Assembly: GCA_016285615.1 (NCBI GenBank) | Contig: JAEERB010000164.1 | Coordinates: 1-5,103 of the forward strand | DNA: 5,103 bases | Reading direction: 5' to 3' | Origin: Bacteroidales bacterium | Lineage (GTDB): Bacteria > Bacteroidota > Bacteroidia > Bacteroidales > WCHB1-69 | Part shown: positions 1 to 5,103 of the stretch, piece after piece | Position numbering within the stretch: the stretch's first letter is position 1 | Layout: every line of letters begins with the position of its first letter | Notes under the pieces: model-generated | Database searches by the model: none | The model's input: only the letters and a program-made list of their open reading frames with translations | What the model was told of the DNA's origin: nothing | Translations under genes and position numbers: made by a program

Positions 1-56
1 ATTATGAATTATGAACGATGGGGATAGTATATGCTTTTTTAGAATAGAATTCGAAA

Positions 57-96
57 ATACACAAAAGTGTTGTCTATAGGCAACATTTTTGTGTAT
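57..96. terminator. Strong hairpin, possible terminator
   Basis: Arms 57-72 and 81-96 form a 16-bp stem whose only non-Watson-Crick pair is one G-T (67/86). The 8-base loop is TCTATAGG. On the minus strand the stem is followed directly by TTTT, so it could end a transcript entering from the right. On the plus strand the T-run lies inside the 3' arm and not after it, so plus-strand termination is less typical. With no gene visible to the left, the terminator role is inference; the dyad itself is directly visible. Confidence 0.4.
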
Positions 97-134
97 AAAC
101 TGTTGGTTATGGACAACGCTTTGGTTTTCGTAAA

Positions 135-202
135 TATGAGATTGCGCCAACCTTGTGGTAGAATTCTGGCGTAATCTCTGTTTCTTTATGGGATTGCGCC
201 AA
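135..202. repeat. GATTGCGCCAA direct and inverted repeats
   Basis: TATGAGATTGCGCCAA at 135-150 recurs as TATGGGATTGCGCCAA at 187-202, which is 15 of 16 identical with a 52-bp period. Between them, 167-178 (TGGCGTAATCTC) is an inverted copy of 138-149 with one G-T-compatible difference, giving a 12-bp stem with a 17-base loop. The group could be binding sites for a regulator or the remains of a small palindromic element. I do not recognise the motif. Confidence 0.5.
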
Positions 203-299
203 GGAACTTGTTTTGCAAAGGGGCGATGGCAAGTCCCAAAAATAGTATTTTTACCATTATGAAAGTTTCAATGATGACCTTTGAAAAAATGATGATACC

Positions 300-339
300 T
301 GTAAAGAAACCTTACACCTGCTGTAAGAAATCTTTACAG
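300..339. promoter_or_regulatory. Tandem TGTAA-N7-TTACA palindromes (putative activator sites), permease 1
   Basis: Two palindromes lie side by side. Site 1 is TGTAAAGAAACCTTACA at 300-316. Site 2 is CTGTAAGAAATCTTTACAG at 321-339, with its TGTAA core starting at 322. The centres are 22 bp apart, about two helical turns, so two dimers could bind the same face of the DNA. The same pair precedes the second permease at 4574-4611, and in both places the first site starts 91 bp before the TGGCAC box. Conservation of motif and geometry at two loci argues for function. The position suits upstream activating sequences for an NtrC-type regulator; that role is inferred. Confidence 0.7.
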
Positions 340-378
340 CGGCCCTTCTGTTAGATATTTAGAGAATTGACAACCAAT

Positions 379-406
379 GGTTTATGTTTTTGGCACGGAA
401 AATGAT
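379..406 (+). promoter_or_regulatory. Sigma-54-like promoter of permease 1
   Basis: TGGCACG at 391-397 matches the -24 half of the sigma-54 consensus TGGCACRNNNNTTGCW. At the correct spacing the -12 half reads ATGAT (402-406) where TTGCW is expected, so it keeps TG but lacks the usual GC. The block GGTTTATG (379-386), two variable bases and TTTGGCACG is shared with the region before permease 2. The predicted transcription start is near 417, giving a leader of about 128 nt. The weak -12 half lowers certainty; I see no good TAnnTTTG alternative here. Confidence 0.5.
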
Positions 407-458
407 GTATGAGAATGATGAAGAACGATGTATGGATGTTTATAAAAAAAATAAATCC

Positions 459-533
459 TTAAGCAGCCTCGGAGAGGCAAGACGCGCGAAGCGCTAATAA
501 CCCCATACAAGCGAAGCGCAGTGTGGGGCTTAA
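459..533. repeat. REP-like palindromic element with three hairpins
   Basis: Three hairpins follow one another: GCCTC-GGA-GAGGC (466-478), GCGC-GAA-GCGC (484-494), and CCCCATAC / GTGTGGGG (501-508 with 521-528, one G-T pair, 12-base loop). The nonamer GCGAAGCGC occurs twice, at 486-494 and in the third loop at 511-519. TTAAG at 459-463 can pair with CTTAA at 529-533, closing the whole unit into a cloverleaf-like fold. It is much richer in G+C than its surroundings and ends 11 bases before the permease start. No equivalent lies before permease 2. This is typical of dispersed REP-type intergenic elements; copy number in this genome cannot be judged from one window. Confidence 0.6.
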
Positions 534-544
534 AACAAAAAAAT

Positions 545-2929
545 ATGAAGAGCTACCTTAAATTCCTCAGTCGCAACAAACTCTACACCGCCGTGGAGGC
601 GGTGGGGTTGGTCGTGAGTCTCGCGTTCGTCATCCTGATCGGCAACTACGTGTGGCAGCAGTACGCCGTGGCGCACAGCAATCCGTATGGTGACCGCGTC
701 TATGCCGTGGGAAACCAGGAGTACCTTTCACTCTCCTGGTGGGACAAGTCCGTATTCGAGACCGAACTGCCTGAAGTTGAGGCCGTTGCCCGCATCTCTA
801 TGCCCGATGCCGACGGCTTCGTCTTCGTCAATGACGAGCCGGTTAGTGCCCTCGTCAACGAAGCCGATCCCGAAATCTTCGAACTTTTTCCTAGTCTCAC
901 CCTCATAGACGGCAGCATGGACGCGTTCCGCCGAAAAGGGAACTGCCTTATCTCCGAATCGCTCGCCAAACGTCTATTCAACGGCAATGCCATTGGCAAA
1001 TCGATTACAATCACATACTGCCAGTATGATGAGAAAATCGAAAGGGTGATTTGCGGTATCTTCAAGGATTCCCCAAATTCCATGATTCCTTACACCGATG
1101 TGTTGCTAAATCCAACATTTACCGAATGGTACAACCAGGCGCCTTTCTCTTCCATCGGAGCCTACGTCACCTTGATAAAAGTATGTGAAGGTGTTGACCG
1201 TGAGCAACTTGCAAAGAAGGTTGAGGAAGTAGGACTACCACATTATCATAACGGTTTCGTGAACGCCATGCCGATTTATTCCCTGCCGGAAGTCTTTTTC
1301 TTGGGAAACCAGTGGGTGTTTAAGCGGGGTAACAAATCCATGCTGCAGATATTGGCGGTGGTGGTCTTGCTTCTGTTGCTTTCTGCGGTGTTCAACTACA
1401 TCAACCTCAATATGGCCCTTTCGGGAAAACGTGCCAAGGAGATGGCCACGCGGCGGCTTAACGGTGCCACGCAAGGCCAGATTGTGCTAAAGTATATCCT
1501 TGAATCCGTGTTGTTTGCAGCGGTCTGTTTTGTGTTGGCATTCTTGTTGGCTTACGCTTTACTTCCGATGATGAACGGTTTGCTGAAAAGCGTTTCAGCT
1601 GGCGAATTGGGTATTGACGGACCAACTGACGGGTTTGTTCCAATCCGATTGGAATGGTCGGCGGGCACCGTGGCGGCATCTTTTGTGGCTGTCGTGCTAT
1701 TGGGCGTGTTGGCGGGACTTGCCCCTGCCGCTGTGGCCTCGCGATTCGCGCCCATCGACATCGTGCGCGGCACCTACCGGCTGCGCAGCAAAATGTTGTT
1801 TAGCAAGGTCTTCATCGTGTTTCAGAACGTTGTCACTATCGTCTTGATTGCCACGTCGTTGCTTATGGAGGTGCAGATGCGGCACATGGTGAACCGCCCC
1901 ATGAACATGCGTTCCGAGGGACTCTACAACTTGCAGTTTTGGGCGAAAGACTACGGTGATGTGGCACCGCTCATCGACCGTTTGGTGAAAATTCCCAATG
2001 TGAAAGCGGTGGGCTACGGGCGCGGTTTCGCCGGGCAGCTGAATATGGGCACCAACGTCATCACACCCGAAGGAGAGTCTGTGGAGATGCAAATTGTCCT
2101 TTGTGATGAAACGTATTTCAAAATGCTTGGTTTACAAGTTGTTGAAGAATACAATCAGCCGCTTTGCAACTCGGTATGGATGTCGAGAGCACTGGCCGAG
2201 AAACTGGCTGTCAGTGATACCATGTCCGTGAATTACGCCAAACATTTGCACATCAACGGATCAAATCCAGAAGTGATTGGCGGCGTTTACGAGGATATCC
2301 CGACGCGCCCGGCTTCGTCTTCCGACCTCAACCAATATTCGGCGGTTATCATCGCAAAGGATGAGGATTTGGAGTGGGGAAACGGCATAATGATTGATGT
2401 GTCAGGCGATTACAAGGAGACCGAGAAAGCCATCTTGAAAGCTTACACGGAGTTTTCCAAAGCGCGGAACGGTATCTACGTTGCTCCAGCGCAGAATGGT
2501 TACACGCAAGACCTCAACCGCCTTCTGCTCCAGCCCGTCAAAACCGCAATGCGTCTGTTGGAACTGTTCATGGTTCTTTCCGTGCTGATCTCCCTGCTCG
2601 GCCTCATCGCCATGAGCACTTACTACAGCGGGCAAAACACCAAGAGCATCGCGGTGCGCAAGGTCTTCGGCAGCGACGTGCGGCGCGAGTTGCGGCGAAC
2701 GGTGAAAGGCTACATGATGCTCGTCGGAATCGCGGCTATCATCGGAGTTCCAATTGCTATCTGGCTTAGCGGCAAATACCTGGAACGTTTCGCCTACCGC
2801 ATTGAGCATTACGGCTGGATCATTGTCGTGGCGGTTGTGGTCACCATGCTGCTGGCCTTCCTCTCGGTGTTGTGGCAAACGCTCCGTGCCGCGAGGACGA
2901 ACCCTGCGGAGGCCCTGAAAAAGGAATAA
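545..2929 (+). CDS. FtsX/MacB-type ABC transporter permease
   Basis: A 794-residue inner-membrane permease of the MacB/FtsX type. These proteins pair with a separate ABC ATPase and use ATP hydrolysis to drive movements of their periplasmic domain, for export or envelope tasks; the substrate here is unknown. Eight membrane segments are visible near residues 17-37, 265-289, 318-342, 374-398, 420-442, 671-694, 722-743 and 757-779. Two periplasmic domains (about 40-262 and 445-668) give two FtsX-like halves. Cytoplasmic loops carry the FtsX-type motifs KRAKEMATRRLNGAT (295-309) and NTKSIAVRKVFGS (698-710), and the C-terminus has the usual RTNPAEAL. I chose ATG 545 and not the in-frame GTG at 521 because the second permease starts with the same MKSYLKFLSRNKLYTA, an A-rich stretch precedes it, and the GTG lies inside a hairpin arm. 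Its ABC ATPase is not in the window. Family confidence is high. Confidence 0.93.
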   Translation: MKSYLKFLSRNKLYTAVEAVGLVVSLAFVILIGNYVWQQYAVAHSNPYGDRVYAVGNQEYLSLSWWDKSVFETELPEVEAVARISMPDADGFVFVNDEPVSALVNEADPEIFELFPSLTLIDGSMDAFRRKGNCLISESLAKRLFNGNAIGKSITITYCQYDEKIERVICGIFKDSPNSMIPYTDVLLNPTFTEWYNQAPFSSIGAYVTLIKVCEGVDREQLAKKVEEVGLPHYHNGFVNAMPIYSLPEVFFLGNQWVFKRGNKSMLQILAVVVLLLLLSAVFNYINLNMALSGKRAKEMATRRLNGATQGQIVLKYILESVLFAAVCFVLAFLLAYALLPMMNGLLKSVSAGELGIDGPTDGFVPIRLEWSAGTVAASFVAVVLLGVLAGLAPAAVASRFAPIDIVRGTYRLRSKMLFSKVFIVFQNVVTIVLIATSLLMEVQMRHMVNRPMNMRSEGLYNLQFWAKDYGDVAPLIDRLVKIPNVKAVGYGRGFAGQLNMGTNVITPEGESVEMQIVLCDETYFKMLGLQVVEEYNQPLCNSVWMSRALAEKLAVSDTMSVNYAKHLHINGSNPEVIGGVYEDIPTRPASSSDLNQYSAVIIAKDEDLEWGNGIMIDVSGDYKETEKAILKAYTEFSKARNGIYVAPAQNGYTQDLNRLLLQPVKTAMRLLELFMVLSVLISLLGLIAMSTYYSGQNTKSIAVRKVFGSDVRRELRRTVKGYMMLVGIAAIIGVPIAIWLSGKYLERFAYRIEHYGWIIVVAVVVTMLLAFLSVLWQTLRAARTNPAEALKKE

Positions 2930-2977
2930 AGAGGTGTAGAGAGGCAAAATTTTGCGTATCTATAGAGGGTAGATCCA

Positions 2978-3064
2978 TCGCCAAAACAAATCATAAATTG
3001 TAAAAATGGCGATTTATAAACCCTATATTTCGCCATTTTTAATCATTTTTATTTGTTTTGGCGA
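2978..3064. repeat. Nested inverted repeats before the ATPase gene
   Basis: The outer arms are perfect over 14 bp: TCGCCAAAACAAAT (2978-2991) and its reverse complement (3051-3064). Inside them is a second perfect 12-bp pair, TAAAAATGGCGA (3001-3012) with its reverse complement (3030-3041). TCGCCA or TGGCGA therefore occurs four times in 87 bp, in alternating orientation. The right outer arm covers the likely -33 box of the ATPase promoter. The array could be an operator or an RNA/DNA cruciform element. No copy is seen downstream of the ATPase gene. Confidence 0.75.
3001..3050 (+). terminator. Possible intrinsic terminator of permease 1
   Basis: The inner 12-bp stem (3001-3012 with 3030-3041) is followed by a T-rich run (3036-3040 and 3046-3050). 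A four-pair extension inside the loop (3015-3018 with 3024-3027) could lengthen it past a two-base mismatch. It lies 71 bases after the permease stop and before the ATPase promoter, the right place to separate the two transcription units. The stem is rich in A-T, and this sequence may instead belong to the nested operator-like array. Confidence 0.45.
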
Positions 3065-3090
3065 ACTATCTGAATAAAATTGTATCTTTG
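3057..3090 (+). promoter_or_regulatory. Bacteroidota-type promoter of the ATPase gene
   Basis: TATCTTTG at 3083-3090 is an exact fit to the TAnnTTTG -7 consensus of the Bacteroidota housekeeping sigma factor. TTTG at 3057-3060 serves as the -33 box with a 22-base gap, slightly longer than ideal. Transcription would begin near 3096, giving a leader of about 20 nt before ATG 3115. The -33 box lies in the right arm of the outer inverted repeat, so anything binding that repeat should affect this promoter. Confidence 0.65.
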
Positions 3091-3114
3091 CGCCTGTCAT
3101 AAAACGGTATTGTC

Positions 3115-4536
3115 ATGGATAAAAATTTTATCAGTAGAAGACAGGAAATCAGGTTGTTACAAGCTATTAAGGATTCTGGGGAAGCTGAATTTGTGGCCGT
3201 TTATGGTCGTCGGCGCGTGGGTAAGACATATCTGATACAACAATTTTTCGACAATAAGTTCGCCTTCTCAGCCACTGGTATCATAGAAGGCACCCGCGAA
3301 GAGGAACTCTTTGCCTTTACGAGTGCCTTGATTGCTGTTGGTTATACGGGACCTCAGCCCAAAACTTGGCTCGAAGCATTTGAGGGACTCAAATCTGTTT
3401 TAGAGAGACAGCCGCACAAAGGTCGTCAGGTTATCTATATTGACGAGCTCCCTTGCTTTGATACGCCCAAGTCCGGCTTTGTCCGTGCTTTAGGACATTT
3501 TTGGAACACTTGGGCCGCATTACGTAAAGATGTCATACTTATTGTTTGCGGTTCCGCCACCTCTTGGATGATTGAAAACATAGTCAATGACCACGGAGGG
3601 CTCCATGACCGAACCACACACACTATTTATTTGAGACAGTTTACGTTAGCAGAAACCGAATCCTATCTGCAGACTAAAAAAATCCACTGGCCACGGCAGA
3701 TGATTGTCGAGACTTACATGATGCTTGGGGGCGTGCCCTATTACCTCAGTTTGCTCAACCCTCAAGAGAGCCTTGCCCAAAACATCGACAGACTCTATTT
3801 CCATAAAAATTCTGAACTTGGACAGGAGTATCAACGTCTTTACGCCTCTCTGTTCAAGTCGCCAGAGTCTTACATTCGCATTGTTGAGATATTAGGCAAG
3901 AACAAGCAGGGACTCACGAGAGGAGAAATTGCAGAAAAACTGAAAATATCATCCAGCGGGACGCTGAGTAAACAGCTTGAAAATCTGGAATATTGCGACA
4001 TCATCCGCCGATATGTGACCAAAATTGGAGGCAGGCTAAAGACCAACGAGGCCTATTACCAGCTGGTTGACCTTTTTACACTTTTCCATCTCACCTTCTC
4101 CAAAAAGCTAACTACTGAAGATTATTGGGAGCAGCGTCTCAACACCCCAGTTCTCAACAGTTGGCAAGGATTAGCCTTCGAGCATGTGTGCATGGTTCAT
4201 ATTAGGCAGGTACGACATGCTCTTGGCCTTGACAAGATTGCCGTTGAATATTACTCATGGCGAAGTTCCACAGCTCCACGTGCCCAAGTGGATATGATTA
4301 TCGAACGTGCCGATCGTCTTGTTAACCTCTGCGAAATCAAATACACCCAATCAGAATACACCATCACTTCCAATGAGGACCTGAAAGTCCGTAACCGTAC
4401 GGCGGCATTCGTCCGGGAGACCAAGACCCGAAACGGTATTCTTCCCACTTGGATCACTCCATTCGGTCTCTTTCATAACGAATATTCCGTCTCTGTCCAA
4501 TATCAGGTTACGCTGGACGATCTGTTTGTTGATTGA
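3115..4536 (+). CDS. ATPase of archaeal-ATPase/DUF234 type with C-terminal nuclease-like domain
   Basis: A 473-residue protein, a normal length for the family. An N-terminal P-loop domain (about 1-230) carries Walker A GRRRVGKT (31-38), Walker B VIYIDE (106-111), and a sensor-like IVCGSATSW (143-151). The segment LGGVPYYL (204-211) is characteristic of the family. A winged-helix-like region lies near 253-303. The C-terminal part (about 315-473) matches DUF234 and shows a PD-(D/E)XK-like pattern: E356, D393 in QVDMI, and E407-x-K409 in CEIKY. This suggests an ATP-dependent DNA-binding protein with possible nuclease activity, probably cytoplasmic; the biological role of the family is poorly known. 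It has its own promoter, and no clear terminator follows the stop, so read-through into permease 2 is possible. Its base composition is visibly more A/T-rich than the permeases, consistent with separate ancestry. ATG 3115 fits a short leader and the usual distance to Walker A. Confidence 0.9.
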   Translation: MDKNFISRRQEIRLLQAIKDSGEAEFVAVYGRRRVGKTYLIQQFFDNKFAFSATGIIEGTREEELFAFTSALIAVGYTGPQPKTWLEAFEGLKSVLERQPHKGRQVIYIDELPCFDTPKSGFVRALGHFWNTWAALRKDVILIVCGSATSWMIENIVNDHGGLHDRTTHTIYLRQFTLAETESYLQTKKIHWPRQMIVETYMMLGGVPYYLSLLNPQESLAQNIDRLYFHKNSELGQEYQRLYASLFKSPESYIRIVEILGKNKQGLTRGEIAEKLKISSSGTLSKQLENLEYCDIIRRYVTKIGGRLKTNEAYYQLVDLFTLFHLTFSKKLTTEDYWEQRLNTPVLNSWQGLAFEHVCMVHIRQVRHALGLDKIAVEYYSWRSSTAPRAQVDMIIERADRLVNLCEIKYTQSEYTITSNEDLKVRNRTAAFVRETKTRNGILPTWITPFGLFHNEYSVSVQYQVTLDDLFVD

Positions 4537-4573
4537 GTTGGCTACAAATCCATAACAACCCGCGCAGACCATC

Positions 4574-4611
4574 TGTAAAGAACTCTTACACCACTGTAAA
4601 AGATCTTTACA
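4574..4611. promoter_or_regulatory. Tandem TGTAA-N7-TTACA palindromes (putative activator sites), permease 2
   Basis: Site 1 is TGTAAAGAACTCTTACA at 4574-4590 and site 2 is TGTAAAAGATCTTTACA at 4595-4611, with centres 21 bp apart. They correspond one for one to the pair at 300-339, including the CTTACACC junction after site 1. The spacing between the two sites is one base shorter, but the distance from site 1 to the TGGCAC box is again 91 bp. The sequence between the palindromes and the promoter box is much less similar, which points to selection on the sites themselves. Confidence 0.7.
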
Positions 4612-4652
4612 TTGTGCGTGTTGCTTGTATTACTAATCTGTTGTATATCATA

Positions 4653-4680
4653 GGTTTATGAGTTTGGCACGATTGCTGTC
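4653..4680 (+). promoter_or_regulatory. Sigma-54-like promoter of permease 2
   Basis: GGTTTATG (4653-4660) and TTTGGCACG (4663-4671) match the block before permease 1. The TGGCACG -24 half is complete. At canonical spacing the -12 half reads CTGTC (4676-4680) where TTGCW is expected, so only TG is kept. Transcription would start near 4691, about 20 nt before ATG 4711. The repeat at two loci supports a real promoter; assigning it to sigma-54 rests mainly on the -24 half and the upstream paired sites. Confidence 0.5.
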
Positions 4681-4710
4681 TGTCCATATCAGGTTTTATT
4701 ATGGTTTGAT

Positions 4711-5103
4711 ATGAAGAGTTACCTCAAATTCCTAAGCAGAAACAAACTCTACACCGCCATCGAGGCGGTGGGGCTGAGCGTGTCTCTCGCGTTCGTCATC
4801 ATCAGCTTCTGCTACGTGATGCAGCAATATGCCGTGCCGCACGAGAACCCTGACTGCGAGCGGATTTACGCCGTGGGTAGCGATAATATGACCAATGCTT
4901 ACGGCATGAAGGAAATCATTGGCGACAAACTTCCCGAAGTGGAATGCGTGACCCATTTCTATTTCCAAAACGACCAGCTTCTTAGGGCGGAAGACGTGTC
5001 GTGTGTTGGCAATTGCTTGTTCTGCGACCGAGAGTTCTTCAACGTATTTCCCGTCCAGTTCAAGGAAGGTGGTCCCGACAATCTTACCAAAGCCCATGTC
5101 GCC
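4711..5103 (+). CDS. FtsX/MacB-type ABC transporter permease, N-terminal part (cut by window end)
   Basis: An open frame of 131 codons runs off the right edge without a stop. The product begins MKSYLKFLSRNKLYTAIEAV and matches permease 1 at 43 of the first 56 residues. The first membrane segment lies near 17-37, followed by the start of a periplasmic MacB-like domain. After about residue 56 similarity falls sharply, with LPEVE as a clear shared anchor (residues 75-79 here, 75-79 in permease 1). The start is firm: an ATG ten bases upstream (4701) meets a stop after two codons, and the paralog begins identically. It is probably a full-length permease of about 790 residues, transcribed from its own sigma-54-like promoter. 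It is likely a co-regulated paralog whose differing periplasmic domain senses or handles another substrate; that last point is inference. Confidence 0.9.
   Translation, partial: MKSYLKFLSRNKLYTAIEAVGLSVSLAFVIISFCYVMQQYAVPHENPDCERIYAVGSDNMTNAYGMKEIIGDKLPEVECVTHFYFQNDQLLRAEDVSCVGNCLFCDREFFNVFPVQFKEGGPDNLTKAHVA

Larger units (their letters stand above)
1..299. other. Non-coding region upstream of the first permease promoter
   Basis: I see no credible gene here. The longest ATG-started reading frames are about 20-30 codons and look like chance. The window opens with a 7-bp tandem (ATTATGA twice, 1-14), which may continue off the left edge. The stretch is A/T-rich and holds the hairpin at 57-96, a weaker GTTG-N8-CAAC dyad at 102-117, and the GATTGCGCCAA repeats at 135-202, all listed separately. 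It most likely separates an unseen gene to the left from the permease promoter region. Confidence 0.6.

Noticed and set aside
300..339. TGTAA palindromes as tandem transcription terminators
   Set aside because: They lack following T-runs and are kept at fixed distance from a promoter box at both loci, which fits binding sites better.
259..354. 31-codon ATG reading frame
   Set aside because: It runs through the activator palindromes and has no recognisable protein features; the second cassette has no matching frame.
402..497. 31-codon ATG reading frame in the permease 1 leader
   Set aside because: It starts at the predicted -12 element, before the predicted transcript start, and ends inside the REP-like element.
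521..544. In-frame GTG at 521 as start of permease 1 (eight extra residues)
   Set aside because: It lies in the 3' arm of a REP-like hairpin, the extra residues have no counterpart in the paralog, and ATG 545 matches the paralog start exactly.
2402..2947. 181-codon minus-strand open frame inside permease 1
   Set aside because: It is antisense to the permease C-terminal half, whose membrane segments and motifs are clear; the antisense product is low-complexity and His-rich with no family features.
2944..2955. Perfect palindrome GCAAAATTTTGC after permease 1
   Set aside because: A 12-bp A/T-rich palindrome without loop or T-run is easily due to chance, and it has no second copy in the window.
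2978..4573. Inverted repeats as ends of a transposon carrying the ATPase gene
   Set aside because: Both arms lie on the upstream side; I found no matching copy downstream of the ATPase stop, and no transposase is present.
4732..5097. 121-codon minus-strand open frame opposite permease 2
   Set aside because: The plus strand encodes a clear paralog of permease 1 there; the antisense frame is a by-product.

Overview
The window looks like chromosomal DNA from a member of the Bacteroidota, most likely order Bacteroidales (Prevotella/Bacteroides-like). Three things support this: the roughly 790-residue, two-module FtsX/MacB permease architecture, a good TAnnTTTG-type -7 promoter box in front of the middle gene, and A-rich translation starts without clear Shine-Dalgarno sequences. 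Genus-level placement is a guess.

Layout: (1) 1-544 has no credible gene. It holds a strong hairpin at the far left, a set of GATTGCGCCAA repeats, a pair of TGTAA-N7-TTACA palindromes, a sigma-54-like -24/-12 element, and a three-hairpin REP-like element just before the first gene. (2) 545-2929 is a complete FtsX/MacB-type ABC transporter permease. (3) 2930-3114 holds nested inverted repeats and a Bacteroidota-type promoter. (4) 3115-4536 is a complete ATPase of the archaeal-ATPase/DUF234 type with an intact PD-(D/E)XK-like nuclease signature at its C-terminus. (5) 4537-4710 repeats the regulatory module seen before the first permease. (6) 4711 to the window end is the 5' part (131 codons) of a second, paralogous permease.

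The main point is that the two permeases share more than protein similarity. Each is preceded by the same regulatory cassette: two TGTAA-N7-TTACA palindromes 21-22 bp apart, a GGTTTATG block, and a TTTGGCACG box. In both copies the first palindrome starts exactly 91 bp before the TGGCAC box. This looks like an enhancer plus sigma-54 promoter served by an NtrC-type response regulator that lies outside the window. The permeases therefore look like separately transcribed members of a co-regulated paralogous array, not one operon. The ABC ATPase and membrane-fusion partners are not visible here.

The ATPase/nuclease gene between them has its own promoter and palindromic leader and looks like an independent insertion into the array. 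The first permease differs from the second in having a long leader (about 128 nt predicted, against about 20 nt), and a REP-like element accounts for most of the extra length.
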